Positions 1 to 6,085 of a DNA stretch of 9,758 nt are shown here, one piece after another (position 1 is the stretch's first letter; each line of letters begins with the position of its first letter). The stretch is from Clostridia bacterium (GTDB lineage: Bacteria; Bacillota; Clostridia; Oscillospirales; CAG-272). Under the pieces are notes generated by a model, which was not told the origin of the DNA, did no database searches, and saw only the letters and a list, made by a program, of their open reading frames with translations. The translations under genes were made by a program, and so were the position numbers. The DNA lies in the NCBI GenBank assembly GCA_017455945.1, contig JAFTLM010000416.1, positions 1 to 9,758 of the forward strand, given 5' to 3'.

Positions 1-178
1 CGCAAAAAACCTTCCTAATGAAAGTTTTTTGATGGTTTTGTGCGTTGCCGTTCACTCGTCGGCTGAACACCGACGAGTTTGTTGGGCTGATGGTTGGGAG
101 CTTTAGATTGCTGTCGGAGCGTACTACCGCAGGCGGCTGGGGACCGCCACCCCATCCGCCCTCACGAAGCAGTTACAA
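1..178. other. Gene-free left flank with several hairpins
   Basis: I see no credible coding region here; the possible reading frame at 45-293 has no ribosome binding site and runs through palindromes. Three inverted repeats are visible. Positions 1-11 pair with 34-44 (CGCAAAAAACC against GGTTTTGTGCG, one mismatch). Positions 54-62 pair perfectly with 70-78 (ACTCGTCGG against CCGACGAGT) around a CTGAACA loop. Positions 132-142 pair with 150-160 (GGCGG-c-TGGGG against CCCCA-t-CCGCC) around a 7-base loop. The first 16 bases match 9683-9698 at 15 of 16 positions, so the window may start inside a relative of the element at its right end. The 54-78 hairpin has only a short T run after it and is at best a weak terminator for a gene lying to the left. 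Confidence 0.6.
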
Positions 179-283
179 GAAAAATGGAGGTGTCGAGCCG
201 ACATTTTTCGGTGTGCGACGGATATGTTCGCACAAATTATATTACGTGAACGCCGAAGGCATTCGCCCCCGCCGGTCAGGCGG
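179..283 (-). repeat. Inverted single copy of the terminator-associated intergenic repeat
   Basis: Read on the minus strand, this stretch resembles the units of the 4400-4649 array, by eye at roughly three quarters identity over about 70 bases. The best-kept block is 209-234, which matches about 20 of 26 positions of the third array unit. On the minus strand it contains GTGCGA and TCGCAC, which pair perfectly around a 9-base loop. It is followed, as in the array, by a hairpin flanked by GAAAAATG and CATTTTTC (179-186 and 202-209). That hairpin would act as a terminator for leftward transcription, yet no minus-strand gene precedes it here, so this copy looks like an orphan. No open reading frame is supported. 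Confidence 0.7.
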
Positions 284-331
284 TAAACTATAATTTATCA
301 CATCAATCGAAAATTGTTTTTTTAAAAACTA

Positions 332-360
332 TAGACAATGCCGAAAAAATGTGGTATACT
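332..360 (+). promoter_or_regulatory. Sigma-A-type promoter of the hydrolase-gltX-glnS operon
   Basis: A -35 box TAGACA (332-337) and a -10 box TATACT (355-360) are separated by exactly 17 bases, close to the housekeeping consensus. Transcription should start near 367, leaving a leader of about 26 bases before the start codon at 393. That is too short for a T-box or other riboswitch, so the synthetase operon is not controlled by a leader of that kind from this promoter. The -10 box also shows that an apparent GTG start at 351 cannot be the real start. Confidence 0.8.
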
Positions 361-392
361 ATATTGGTAAAAATATATCTATGAGGCAATCG

Positions 393-1004
393 ATGAAATT
401 AATTCCCTTTTATTCCTACGGCATGGAGTCAAACTCTTTCCTTGTGGTAAGCTCGGGACAAGCGGCGCTTATCGATGCGGGCATCTCGGCGGAGCAAGTA
501 ACAGAAGCTCTTCAAAAAGAAAACGCCACGCTGAAGTACGTTCTTTTGACCCACGGCCATTTTGACCACACAATATCGGCGGACAAGCTCCGCGACGCTA
601 CGGGTGCCGCACTGTTGATACACGAAGCCGACGCCGAAATGCTTATCGACGCTCAAAAAAGTGCGCTGGCGGTGTTCTTCGACAGATACGACACAATCCG
701 CCCCTGCGACCGCACCCTCAAGCACGGCAACAGATTAACAATAGGCTCCGAAACGCTTGAAGTAATACACACCCCCGGACACTCAAAAGGCTCGGTTTGC
801 TACCTGACAAACGGTATGCTTTTTTCGGGAGACACTGTTTTTGCAGAAGGCTTCGGACGCTTCGACCTTTACGGCGGAAGCTTCCGGGAACTGCAACGCT
901 CGCTTTCGGGCTTGAAAGAGCTTGACGGAAAGCTTGAAATCTACCCCGGGCACGGACAACCATCAGAACTAAAAAAGGCGCTTGACCGCCTGAATTTCAT
1001 ATAA
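393..1004 (+). CDS. Metallo-beta-lactamase-fold hydrolase, glyoxalase II-like
   Basis: This 203-residue cytoplasmic protein belongs to the metallo-beta-lactamase superfamily, glyoxalase II-like branch, whose members hydrolyse thioesters and other substrates with a two-metal centre. The metal-binding signature THGHFDH is at residues 53-59. Further ligands appear as H130 in TPGHS, D147 in SGDT and H187 in PGHG. It is shorter than classical glyoxalase II and lacks that enzyme's C-terminal helical domain, so the substrate is unknown and hydroxyacylglutathione hydrolase would be over-assignment. I chose the ATG at 393 because GAGG (383-386) lies six bases before it and the promoter -10 box overlaps any earlier start; the ATG at 381 has no good ribosome binding site. 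The gene leads an operon, 17 bases before gltX. A role in tRNA charging is suggested only by position. Confidence 0.85.
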   Translation: MKLIPFYSYGMESNSFLVVSSGQAALIDAGISAEQVTEALQKENATLKYVLLTHGHFDHTISADKLRDATGAALLIHEADAEMLIDAQKSALAVFFDRYDTIRPCDRTLKHGNRLTIGSETLEVIHTPGHSKGSVCYLTNGMLFSGDTVFAEGFGRFDLYGGSFRELQRSLSGLKELDGKLEIYPGHGQPSELKKALDRLNFI

Positions 1005-1021
1005 ACGAAAGGCTTTTTAAT

Positions 1022-2710
1022 ATGGATTACAATTATCTTGCAGAATTACTTTTTCCCAATATCAAGACCACGCCCGCCGACATGGAGGAAAGATACCCGG
1101 CACGTGAACTTCCCGAAGGAGCCAAGGTAACGCGTTTCGCTCCCAGCCCCACGGGCTTCGTTCACTTCGGAGGTCTTTTCCCTTCCACCGTTGCCGAAAG
1201 ACTTGCCCACCAATCGGGCGGTGTGTTCTACTTGAGAATTGAAGACACCGACGCCAAGCGTGAGGTAGAGGGAGCGGCAGAGGGGCTTATACGCACTCTC
1301 GCCACCTACGGTATCGAGTTTGACGAAGGTGCTATCCTTGACGAAAGCGGAAAGATATCCGATAAGGGCGCGTACGGTCCCTACAAGCAGAGTATGAGAG
1401 GCGAAATATATCAGACCTTCGCCAAACAGCTTGTAAGCGAGGGCAAGGCATATCCCTGCTTCACCACCGAAGAAGAGCTTGACGAGCTTCAGCAGATAGA
1501 TAAAAAGACAGAAATCAAGAACACCGACTGGCAGGCAGAGGCAGAGAAAAAGAAAGCCGAAATGCTGGCACGCCGCAACTTCACAATAGAAGAGGTCGAG
1601 GAACACCTCAAGGCAGGACACCCCTTTGTTATAAGAATCCTTGCCGAAGGCAATCCCGACAACAAGATAAAATTCACCGACCTTGTTAAGGGCAATATCG
1701 AAATTCCCGAAAACGACGAGGACTTCGTGCTTCTCAAATCCGACGGAATCCCCACATACCACTTTGCTCACGCCGTCGACGACCACCTTATGGGCACCAC
1801 ACACGTAATAAGAGGCGAAGAGTGGCTCCCCAGCCTTGCAAAGCACCTTCAGCTTTTCAGATATCTTGGCTTTAAGACACCCAAGTACATGCATATCTCC
1901 CAGATAATGAAGCTTGACGACAACGGCAACAAGAAAAAGCTTTCAAAGCGTGATATGGGCGCTAATATGGACGACTACACACGCATGGGTTACTGCCCCG
2001 AGGCGGTTTGCGAGTATATAATGACGCTTCTCAACTCCAACTATGAGGAGTGGCATACTCAGAACGCCGACAAGGGCTACAAGGACTTCCCCTTCAACAT
2101 CAAAAAGATGTCGGTTTCGGGCTGTCTGTTTGACTTCGACAAGCTTAACGACGTTTCAAAAAACGTGATTTCAAAAATGGACGCCGCGTACGTTACCGAA
2201 AAGGTTACCGAATGGGCACTTGAGTTTGACCCCGAATTCGGCAAGGCGTTGGCATCTGATAAGGCTTTTGCCGAAAAGATATTCGCTATCGGACGAGGCG
2301 GAAAGAAGCCGAGAAAGGACCTTGCGACATGGGCTGACGCAAAGCCTTATATGGGATTCTTCTACGATGAATTTTTCAAGGTGGAAGACAGCTATCCCGA
2401 AAACTTCGACAAAGCCGATATCGCGGCAACTCTTGAAAAGTTCCTTGAGAGCTATGACGAGAAAGACGACATGAACACATGGTTCGACAAGGTAAAGGCT
2501 ATCGCCGACAGTCTGGGCTTCTCCCCCGATATGAAGGCGTACAAGCAGAATCCCGAGGCGTTCAAGGGTAGCGTTGCCGACACAAGTATGTTTATAAGGG
2601 TAGCTGTTACGGGCAAGCAGAACGCCCCCGACCTCTACACGGTAATGCAGATAATCGGCAAGGAAAAGACCGCCGAAAGAATAAACAAAATGATAAACTC
2701 GCTTAAATAA
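1022..2710 (+). CDS. gltX: Glutamate--tRNA ligase (GluRS)
   Basis: A class I aminoacyl-tRNA synthetase that activates glutamate with ATP and joins it to tRNA-Glu in the cytoplasm. At 562 residues it is the longer clostridial form with an N-terminal extension of about 40 residues before the Rossmann fold. The first signature, PSPTGFVHFGG, is at residues 41-51 (HIGH-equivalent HFGG; the second histidine is normally glycine in bacterial GluRS, so only the phenylalanine is a change). LRIEDTD at 71-77 is characteristic of GluRS. The KMSKS-equivalent is KLSKR at 306-310. The C-terminal part is the helical anticodon-binding region. GAAAGG (1007-1012) lies nine bases before the ATG. It sits 17 bases after the hydrolase and 21 before glnS. 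With glnS present it may charge only tRNA-Glu, but that is inference. Confidence 0.96.
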   Translation: MDYNYLAELLFPNIKTTPADMEERYPARELPEGAKVTRFAPSPTGFVHFGGLFPSTVAERLAHQSGGVFYLRIEDTDAKREVEGAAEGLIRTLATYGIEFDEGAILDESGKISDKGAYGPYKQSMRGEIYQTFAKQLVSEGKAYPCFTTEEELDELQQIDKKTEIKNTDWQAEAEKKKAEMLARRNFTIEEVEEHLKAGHPFVIRILAEGNPDNKIKFTDLVKGNIEIPENDEDFVLLKSDGIPTYHFAHAVDDHLMGTTHVIRGEEWLPSLAKHLQLFRYLGFKTPKYMHISQIMKLDDNGNKKKLSKRDMGANMDDYTRMGYCPEAVCEYIMTLLNSNYEEWHTQNADKGYKDFPFNIKKMSVSGCLFDFDKLNDVSKNVISKMDAAYVTEKVTEWALEFDPEFGKALASDKAFAEKIFAIGRGGKKPRKDLATWADAKPYMGFFYDEFFKVEDSYPENFDKADIAATLEKFLESYDEKDDMNTWFDKVKAIADSLGFSPDMKAYKQNPEAFKGSVADTSMFIRVAVTGKQNAPDLYTVMQIIGKEKTAERINKMINSLK

Positions 2711-2731
2711 GCGGAAAGGACATATAAATTT

Positions 2732-4387
2732 ATGGCAGAGATAAACAGCAACTTTATACACGAAATTATAGATGCAGACCTTACCTCGAATCCCGGTCTT
2801 AAGATTCACACACGTTTTCCCCCCGAGCCCAACGGATATCTCCACATCGGCTCGGTAAAGGCTATCTGCATAAACACAGACGTTGCAAATAAGTATAACG
2901 GACTTTTCAACCTTCGTTACGACGACACCAACCCCGCCAAGGAATCCGACGAGTTTGTACGCTCTATAAGAGAGGACTTGGAATGGCTTGGGGCGACCCC
3001 CACAGGCGGTGTGTTTTACGGCTCCGATTACTTTGGCAAGTGCTACGAGTTCGCCGTACAGCTTATTAAGCAGGGCGACGCCTACGTTTGTGACCTCTCC
3101 AAGGACGACCTTGCAGACTACAAGGGCACAGACAGAGCCGTTGCCTCCAAGGAATCTCCCTACCGCAACCGTTCGGTTGAGGAAAACCTTGACCTTTTTG
3201 AGCGCATGAAGAACGGCGAGTTTGAGGACGGTGCGCGCACTCTCCGCGCAAAGATTGACCCCTCCTCCGACAACCCCTATCTCCGCGACCCCGTAATCTA
3301 CAGAATCAAGCACATCCATCACCACCGCCAGGGCGACGAGTGGTGTGTATATCCTATGTACGACTTTGCGCATCCCATTCAGGACGCACTTGAAGGAATC
3401 ACACACTCCCTCTGCTCCAGCGAGTTCCGTAACCACAGACCGCTTTACGACTGGGTTGTAGATAAAATAGGATTTACACAGAAGCCCCACCAGTGGGAGT
3501 TCGGACGTATGAACATCACATACACCGTTATGTCAAAGCGTTACCTTCGCCAGCTCGTTGAAGAAGGTCACGTTGACGGCTGGGACGACCCCAGACTTCC
3601 CACACTTTGCGGACTTCGCCGCAGAGGATATACACCGAGTGCACTCTTTACATTCGTCAGAGAAGCGGGCGTTACCAACACCGACCACACGGTTGACATC
3701 AGACAGCTTGAGGCTTGCGTGCGTGACGACCTCAATGAAAACGCGCTCCGCCGCATCGGTATCGCTAACCCCATAAAGGTAATTATCGACAACTATCCCG
3801 AGGACAAGGAAGAAATGATCTCCCTTCCCAACCACCCCCAGAAACCCGAGCTTGGCACCCGTGAGGTTCCCATGACCCGAGAGGTTTATATTGATGCAGA
3901 TGACTTTGCCGAGGTTCCGCCTCCCAAGTTCTTCCGTCTCAAGCCCGACGGAGAGGTTCGTCTCATGGGCGGTTATATCATAAAATACGCCGGAATTGAA
4001 AAGAATGAGGACGGCAGTATAAAGTGCATCCACGCCACAGCCGACCTTGAAACGGGCAACGGTATGCCCGCAGACGGCAGAAAGATAAAGGGCACTATTC
4101 ACTGGCTTTCGGCAAAATACGCAAAGCCCGCTACCCTTATGCTTTACGACAGACTTTTCAACATCGAAAACACCGCTGACGTTCCCGAGGGCAAGACCTA
4201 TCTTGACTTCCTTAACGAAAACTCGCTCACAAAGCTTGAGGGTGCGGTTGTTGAGCCCTCTCTTGAGAATGCGGCAGCAGGTGAAAAGTTCCAGTTCGTA
4301 CGCTTTGGCTACTTCTGCAAGGACTCAAAGAACGCCGACACCTACAACCGTATAGTTGAACTTAAAGACAGCTTTCCGAAAAAGTAG
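2732..4387 (+). CDS. glnS: Glutamine--tRNA ligase (GlnRS)
   Basis: A class I synthetase that joins glutamine directly to tRNA-Gln in the cytoplasm. The GlnRS hallmark RFPPEPNGYLHIGS occupies residues 28-41 and FNLRYDDTNPAKE residues 59-71. The KMSKS-equivalent is VMSKR at 266-270, followed by a GlnRS-type WDDPRLPTLCGLRRRG at 284-299. The rest is the two beta-barrel anticodon-binding domains; the protein ends at 551 residues without the YqeY domain that some bacterial GlnRS carry. The HIGH motif reads HIGS (residues 38-41), replacing the second histidine. GGAAAGGA (2713-2720) lies eleven bases before the ATG. Most Bacillota make Gln-tRNA by the GatCAB amidotransferase route, so a glnS in operon with gltX suggests direct charging here; whether GatCAB is also present cannot be seen. 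Confidence 0.96.
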   Translation: MAEINSNFIHEIIDADLTSNPGLKIHTRFPPEPNGYLHIGSVKAICINTDVANKYNGLFNLRYDDTNPAKESDEFVRSIREDLEWLGATPTGGVFYGSDYFGKCYEFAVQLIKQGDAYVCDLSKDDLADYKGTDRAVASKESPYRNRSVEENLDLFERMKNGEFEDGARTLRAKIDPSSDNPYLRDPVIYRIKHIHHHRQGDEWCVYPMYDFAHPIQDALEGITHSLCSSEFRNHRPLYDWVVDKIGFTQKPHQWEFGRMNITYTVMSKRYLRQLVEEGHVDGWDDPRLPTLCGLRRRGYTPSALFTFVREAGVTNTDHTVDIRQLEACVRDDLNENALRRIGIANPIKVIIDNYPEDKEEMISLPNHPQKPELGTREVPMTREVYIDADDFAEVPPPKFFRLKPDGEVRLMGGYIIKYAGIEKNEDGSIKCIHATADLETGNGMPADGRKIKGTIHWLSAKYAKPATLMLYDRLFNIENTADVPEGKTYLDFLNENSLTKLEGAVVEPSLENAAAGEKFQFVRFGYFCKDSKNADTYNRIVELKDSFPKK

Positions 4388-4399
4388 TGCGGAAGCCCG

Positions 4400-4630
4400 C
4401 ACGGGCACAATGCTTCGCACTCACGTCATTATATTTAAGCAAACATGACGGTCGCAATCCGAAAAATGGCACCTGCCGGTGCAGGCAAACGCTTCGCGCT
4501 CACGTAATTATATTTAGGCGAACATATTCGTCGCAATCCGAAAAATGGCACCTGCCGGTGCGGGCAAACGCTTCGCGCTCACGTAATTATATTCAGGCGA
4601 ACATATTCGTCGCAATCCGAAAAATGGCGT
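4400..4630 (+). repeat. Three tandem copies of a 79-bp intergenic repeat
   Basis: The phase markers GCTTCGC (4412, 4491, 4570) and TCGCAATCCG (4452, 4531, 4610) recur at exactly 79 bases. Units two and three are nearly identical; unit one has many changes, with its alignment slipping by one base near 4406. Each unit carries CACGTMATTATATT, then a GCGAACATATTCGTCGC-like core (degenerate in unit one: 4436-4461; then 4515-4540 and 4594-4619), then GAAAAATGGC. Units one and two continue into GCACC-TGCC-GGTGC, a small hairpin. Unit three instead continues into the full glnS terminator. The apparent 98-codon frame across this region (4387-4683) is produced by the repeats and is not a gene. The array fills most of the 289 bases between glnS and the next gene. 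Confidence 0.92.
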
Positions 4631-4649
4631 CTGAACAACGCCATTTTTC
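4619..4649 (+). terminator. Intrinsic terminator after glnS
   Basis: GAAAAATGGCGT (4619-4630) and ACGCCATTTTTC (4638-4649) pair perfectly over 12 bases around the loop CTGAACA. The T run of five is inside the descending arm, and the matching A run in the other arm makes it potentially bidirectional. It is the end of the third 79-bp unit and closes the hydrolase-gltX-glnS operon. Only 27 bases separate it from the next start codon, so it could also act as an attenuator for the downstream gene. Confidence 0.88.
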
Positions 4650-4676
4650 TGTAAAATACAATAAAAGGGGAAACGT

Positions 4677-4958
4677 ATGTTAGAAAAAGTCATTTTAATC
4701 TATATCGCGATTATTTCGTTTATCTCCATAATCGTTTGCATATACGACAAGATAGTGTCAAAAAAGAACCGCGTTGAGCTGAGAGTACCCGAAAAGACCT
4801 TAATTATTTTGTCTCTGCTCGGCGGCTCGGTGGCAATGTATCTCACAATGCAGATGATACGCCACAAAACAAAACACGCAAAGTTTATGATAGGCATACC
4901 GATTATCATAATACTTCACGCGGCTCTGGTGGTTTGTTACTTTTATTTTCTCAAATAG
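4677..4958 (+). CDS. Small DUF1294-family membrane protein
   Basis: A 93-residue, very hydrophobic protein that I place in the DUF1294 family. The order of features fits: a first membrane segment at about residues 5-23, YDK at 23-25, a short basic stretch, RVPEK at 36-40, a second hydrophobic segment with GGS at 49-51, the conserved RHKTKH at 62-67, and a last membrane segment at about 70-91. The biochemical role of the family is not known to me, so no function is given. AAAGGGG ends six bases before the ATG. It is followed after 17 bases by the isomerase-like gene and is probably co-transcribed with it. Its expression is puzzling: the glnS terminator ends 27 bases upstream and no good promoter is visible between them. 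Confidence 0.85.
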   Translation: MLEKVILIYIAIISFISIIVCIYDKIVSKKNRVELRVPEKTLIILSLLGGSVAMYLTMQMIRHKTKHAKFMIGIPIIIILHAALVVCYFYFLK

Positions 4959-4975
4959 TTTAAAGGAGTTCTGTT

Positions 4976-5929
4976 ATGCGTAAAATAAGCATTGCTTCCT
5001 CAATTCTTCATAAAGCAGACGCCAATATAGACGCCGTTTGCAAGATGTACAAGGAAAACGGCATCGACGGAGTTGACTTCGGCTTTGACTGCTACACGGT
5101 AAGCAACGGACACCGAGACAGGTTCTTCTCGGGGCAGACAATAGACGAGCTTAAGACATTTTTCACAAAATATAAAGAGGCGTTTGAACGTCACGGAATA
5201 ACCGTGGTACAGACACACCCGCCCTTCCCTACGGTCAAGTTTGTCAGCAACATTACCAGCGAGACCCTGGAAGAATATAATCTGCGTGCTCTTGATGCGG
5301 TCAAAAAGACCATCGAGCTTACGGCGTTCTTTGGCTGTAAGTACGCTGTGGTACATCCCGCCCACGGCGTTCTCGATATGCCTCTTGACGAGCAGAAAAA
5401 GGCGAATATGAAATACTACGCCCAGCTTGTTGACGACGCAAGACGCCACGGAGTTACCATATGCCTTGAAAATATGTGGAACAGACGTGACGGCGGTGCG
5501 ATAGTTGACAGCGCTTGCTCCGATCCGAATGAGGCGGTTGACTATATAGACACGCTGAACGATATGGCAGGCGAAGAGCTTTTTGCCTTCTGCTTTGACG
5601 TGGGACACGCAAATCTTACCGGTAAAAATATGAGAAATACCCTCCGAACTCTCGGAAAGCGAGTAAAGGTGCTTCACATTCACGACACCGACAAGGTGGA
5701 AGACAAGCACACGCTTCCCTACGCTTACACAGGCAGCAAGGGGCTTTCCGTAACCGACTACGTGGGATTCCTTGCAGGACTCCGTGACATAGGCTACGAG
5801 GGAGACGTAAACTTTGAAATAGGAAATGCCTTCAAGGCGTTCCCTGCTCCCACGCACCCCGCACTCTGCGGACTGGTTGCCTCTATAGGAAGATATTTTG
5901 AAAGCGAAATCACCCCAAAACAGGTCTAA
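4976..5929 (+). CDS. TIM-barrel sugar phosphate isomerase/epimerase-like protein
   Basis: A 317-residue cytoplasmic protein of the xylose isomerase-like/AP endonuclease 2 TIM-barrel superfamily. The usual metal-site residues are visible in order: H81 in THPPFP, H127 in VVHPAHG, E165 in CLENMW, D208 and H211 in FDVGHAN, H234 or H236 in LHIHD, and E281 in NFEIG. The spacing fits sugar isomerases and epimerases better than endonuclease IV, but inosose dehydratase-like or other activities are possible and the substrate cannot be read from the sequence. The start is supported by AAAGGAG (4962-4968), seven bases upstream. There is no signal peptide. It follows the DUF1294 gene by 17 bases and ends at a strong terminator; its only visible operon partner gives no clue to the pathway. 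Confidence 0.88.
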   Translation: MRKISIASSILHKADANIDAVCKMYKENGIDGVDFGFDCYTVSNGHRDRFFSGQTIDELKTFFTKYKEAFERHGITVVQTHPPFPTVKFVSNITSETLEEYNLRALDAVKKTIELTAFFGCKYAVVHPAHGVLDMPLDEQKKANMKYYAQLVDDARRHGVTICLENMWNRRDGGAIVDSACSDPNEAVDYIDTLNDMAGEELFAFCFDVGHANLTGKNMRNTLRTLGKRVKVLHIHDTDKVEDKHTLPYAYTGSKGLSVTDYVGFLAGLRDIGYEGDVNFEIGNAFKAFPAPTHPALCGLVASIGRYFESEITPKQV

Positions 5930-5941
5930 CGCAAAAAGCGC

Positions 5942-5969
5942 GGAGCTGTCTTAAAGACAGCTCCTTTTT
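5942..5969 (+). terminator. Intrinsic terminator after the isomerase-like gene
   Basis: GGAGCTGTCT (5942-5951) and AGACAGCTCC (5955-5964) pair perfectly over ten bases and are followed by five T (5965-5969). The hairpin begins 13 bases after the stop codon. An A run at 5933-5937 gives some terminator character on the minus strand as well, where it would back up the groEL terminator. Confidence 0.92.
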
Positions 5970-6003
5970 CGCGGCTATAAGGCGACCGCGGAGTGATTCG
6001 TCG

Positions 6004-6041
6004 AAAAAAAGAAAGACGATGGTGTTTAGCCATCGTCTTTC
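6004..6041 (-). terminator. Intrinsic terminator of the groES-groEL operon
   Basis: On the minus strand, GAAAGACGATGG and CCATCGTCTTTC pair perfectly over 12 bases (6030-6041 with 6011-6022) around the loop CTAAACA, and a run of seven T follows (complement of 6004-6010). It lies 44 bases after the groEL stop codon and is convergent with the terminator at 5942-5969, so the two operons are insulated from each other. Confidence 0.93.
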
Positions 6042-6066
6042 GAATTGTGCCGACTATGTTCGCCCG
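6041..6066 (-). repeat. Core of the intergenic repeat next to the groEL terminator
   Basis: These 26 bases match 21 of the 26 positions of the core in the third unit of the 4400-4630 array (4594-4619) in opposite orientation. The best-kept part reads GGCGAACATA on the minus strand. As in the other copies, the core comes immediately before a terminator hairpin when read in the direction of the gene it follows. The rest of the 79-bp unit is not recognisable here. The match is short and was judged by eye. Confidence 0.55.
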
Positions 6067-6085
6067 CCCGCGTGTGGCAAGGCGA

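Noticed and set aside
45..293. An 82-codon frame in the left flank
   Set aside because: It lies across hairpins and the inverted repeat copy, with no ribosome binding site and low-complexity translation.
351..392. GTG at 351 or ATG at 381 as start of the metallo-hydrolase
   Set aside because: The promoter -10 box is at 355-360, so 351 is not transcribed; 381 has no ribosome binding site, whereas GAGG is correctly spaced for the ATG at 393.
300..392. T-box or riboswitch controlling the synthetase operon
   Set aside because: The leader is only about 26 bases from the predicted start site, with no room for a specifier stem or antiterminator.
2171..3490. A 439-codon antisense frame across gltX and glnS
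   Set aside because: Same cause: biased codon use in the two well-identified sense genes. No start signal and no family resemblance.
4400..4630. CRISPR array
   Set aside because: The 79-bp units are conserved throughout, without alternating repeats and unique spacers, and no cas gene is present.
4387..4683. A 98-codon frame between glnS and the DUF1294 gene
   Set aside because: It is made of the 79-bp repeats, overlaps the glnS stop codon, crosses the terminator and has no ribosome binding site.
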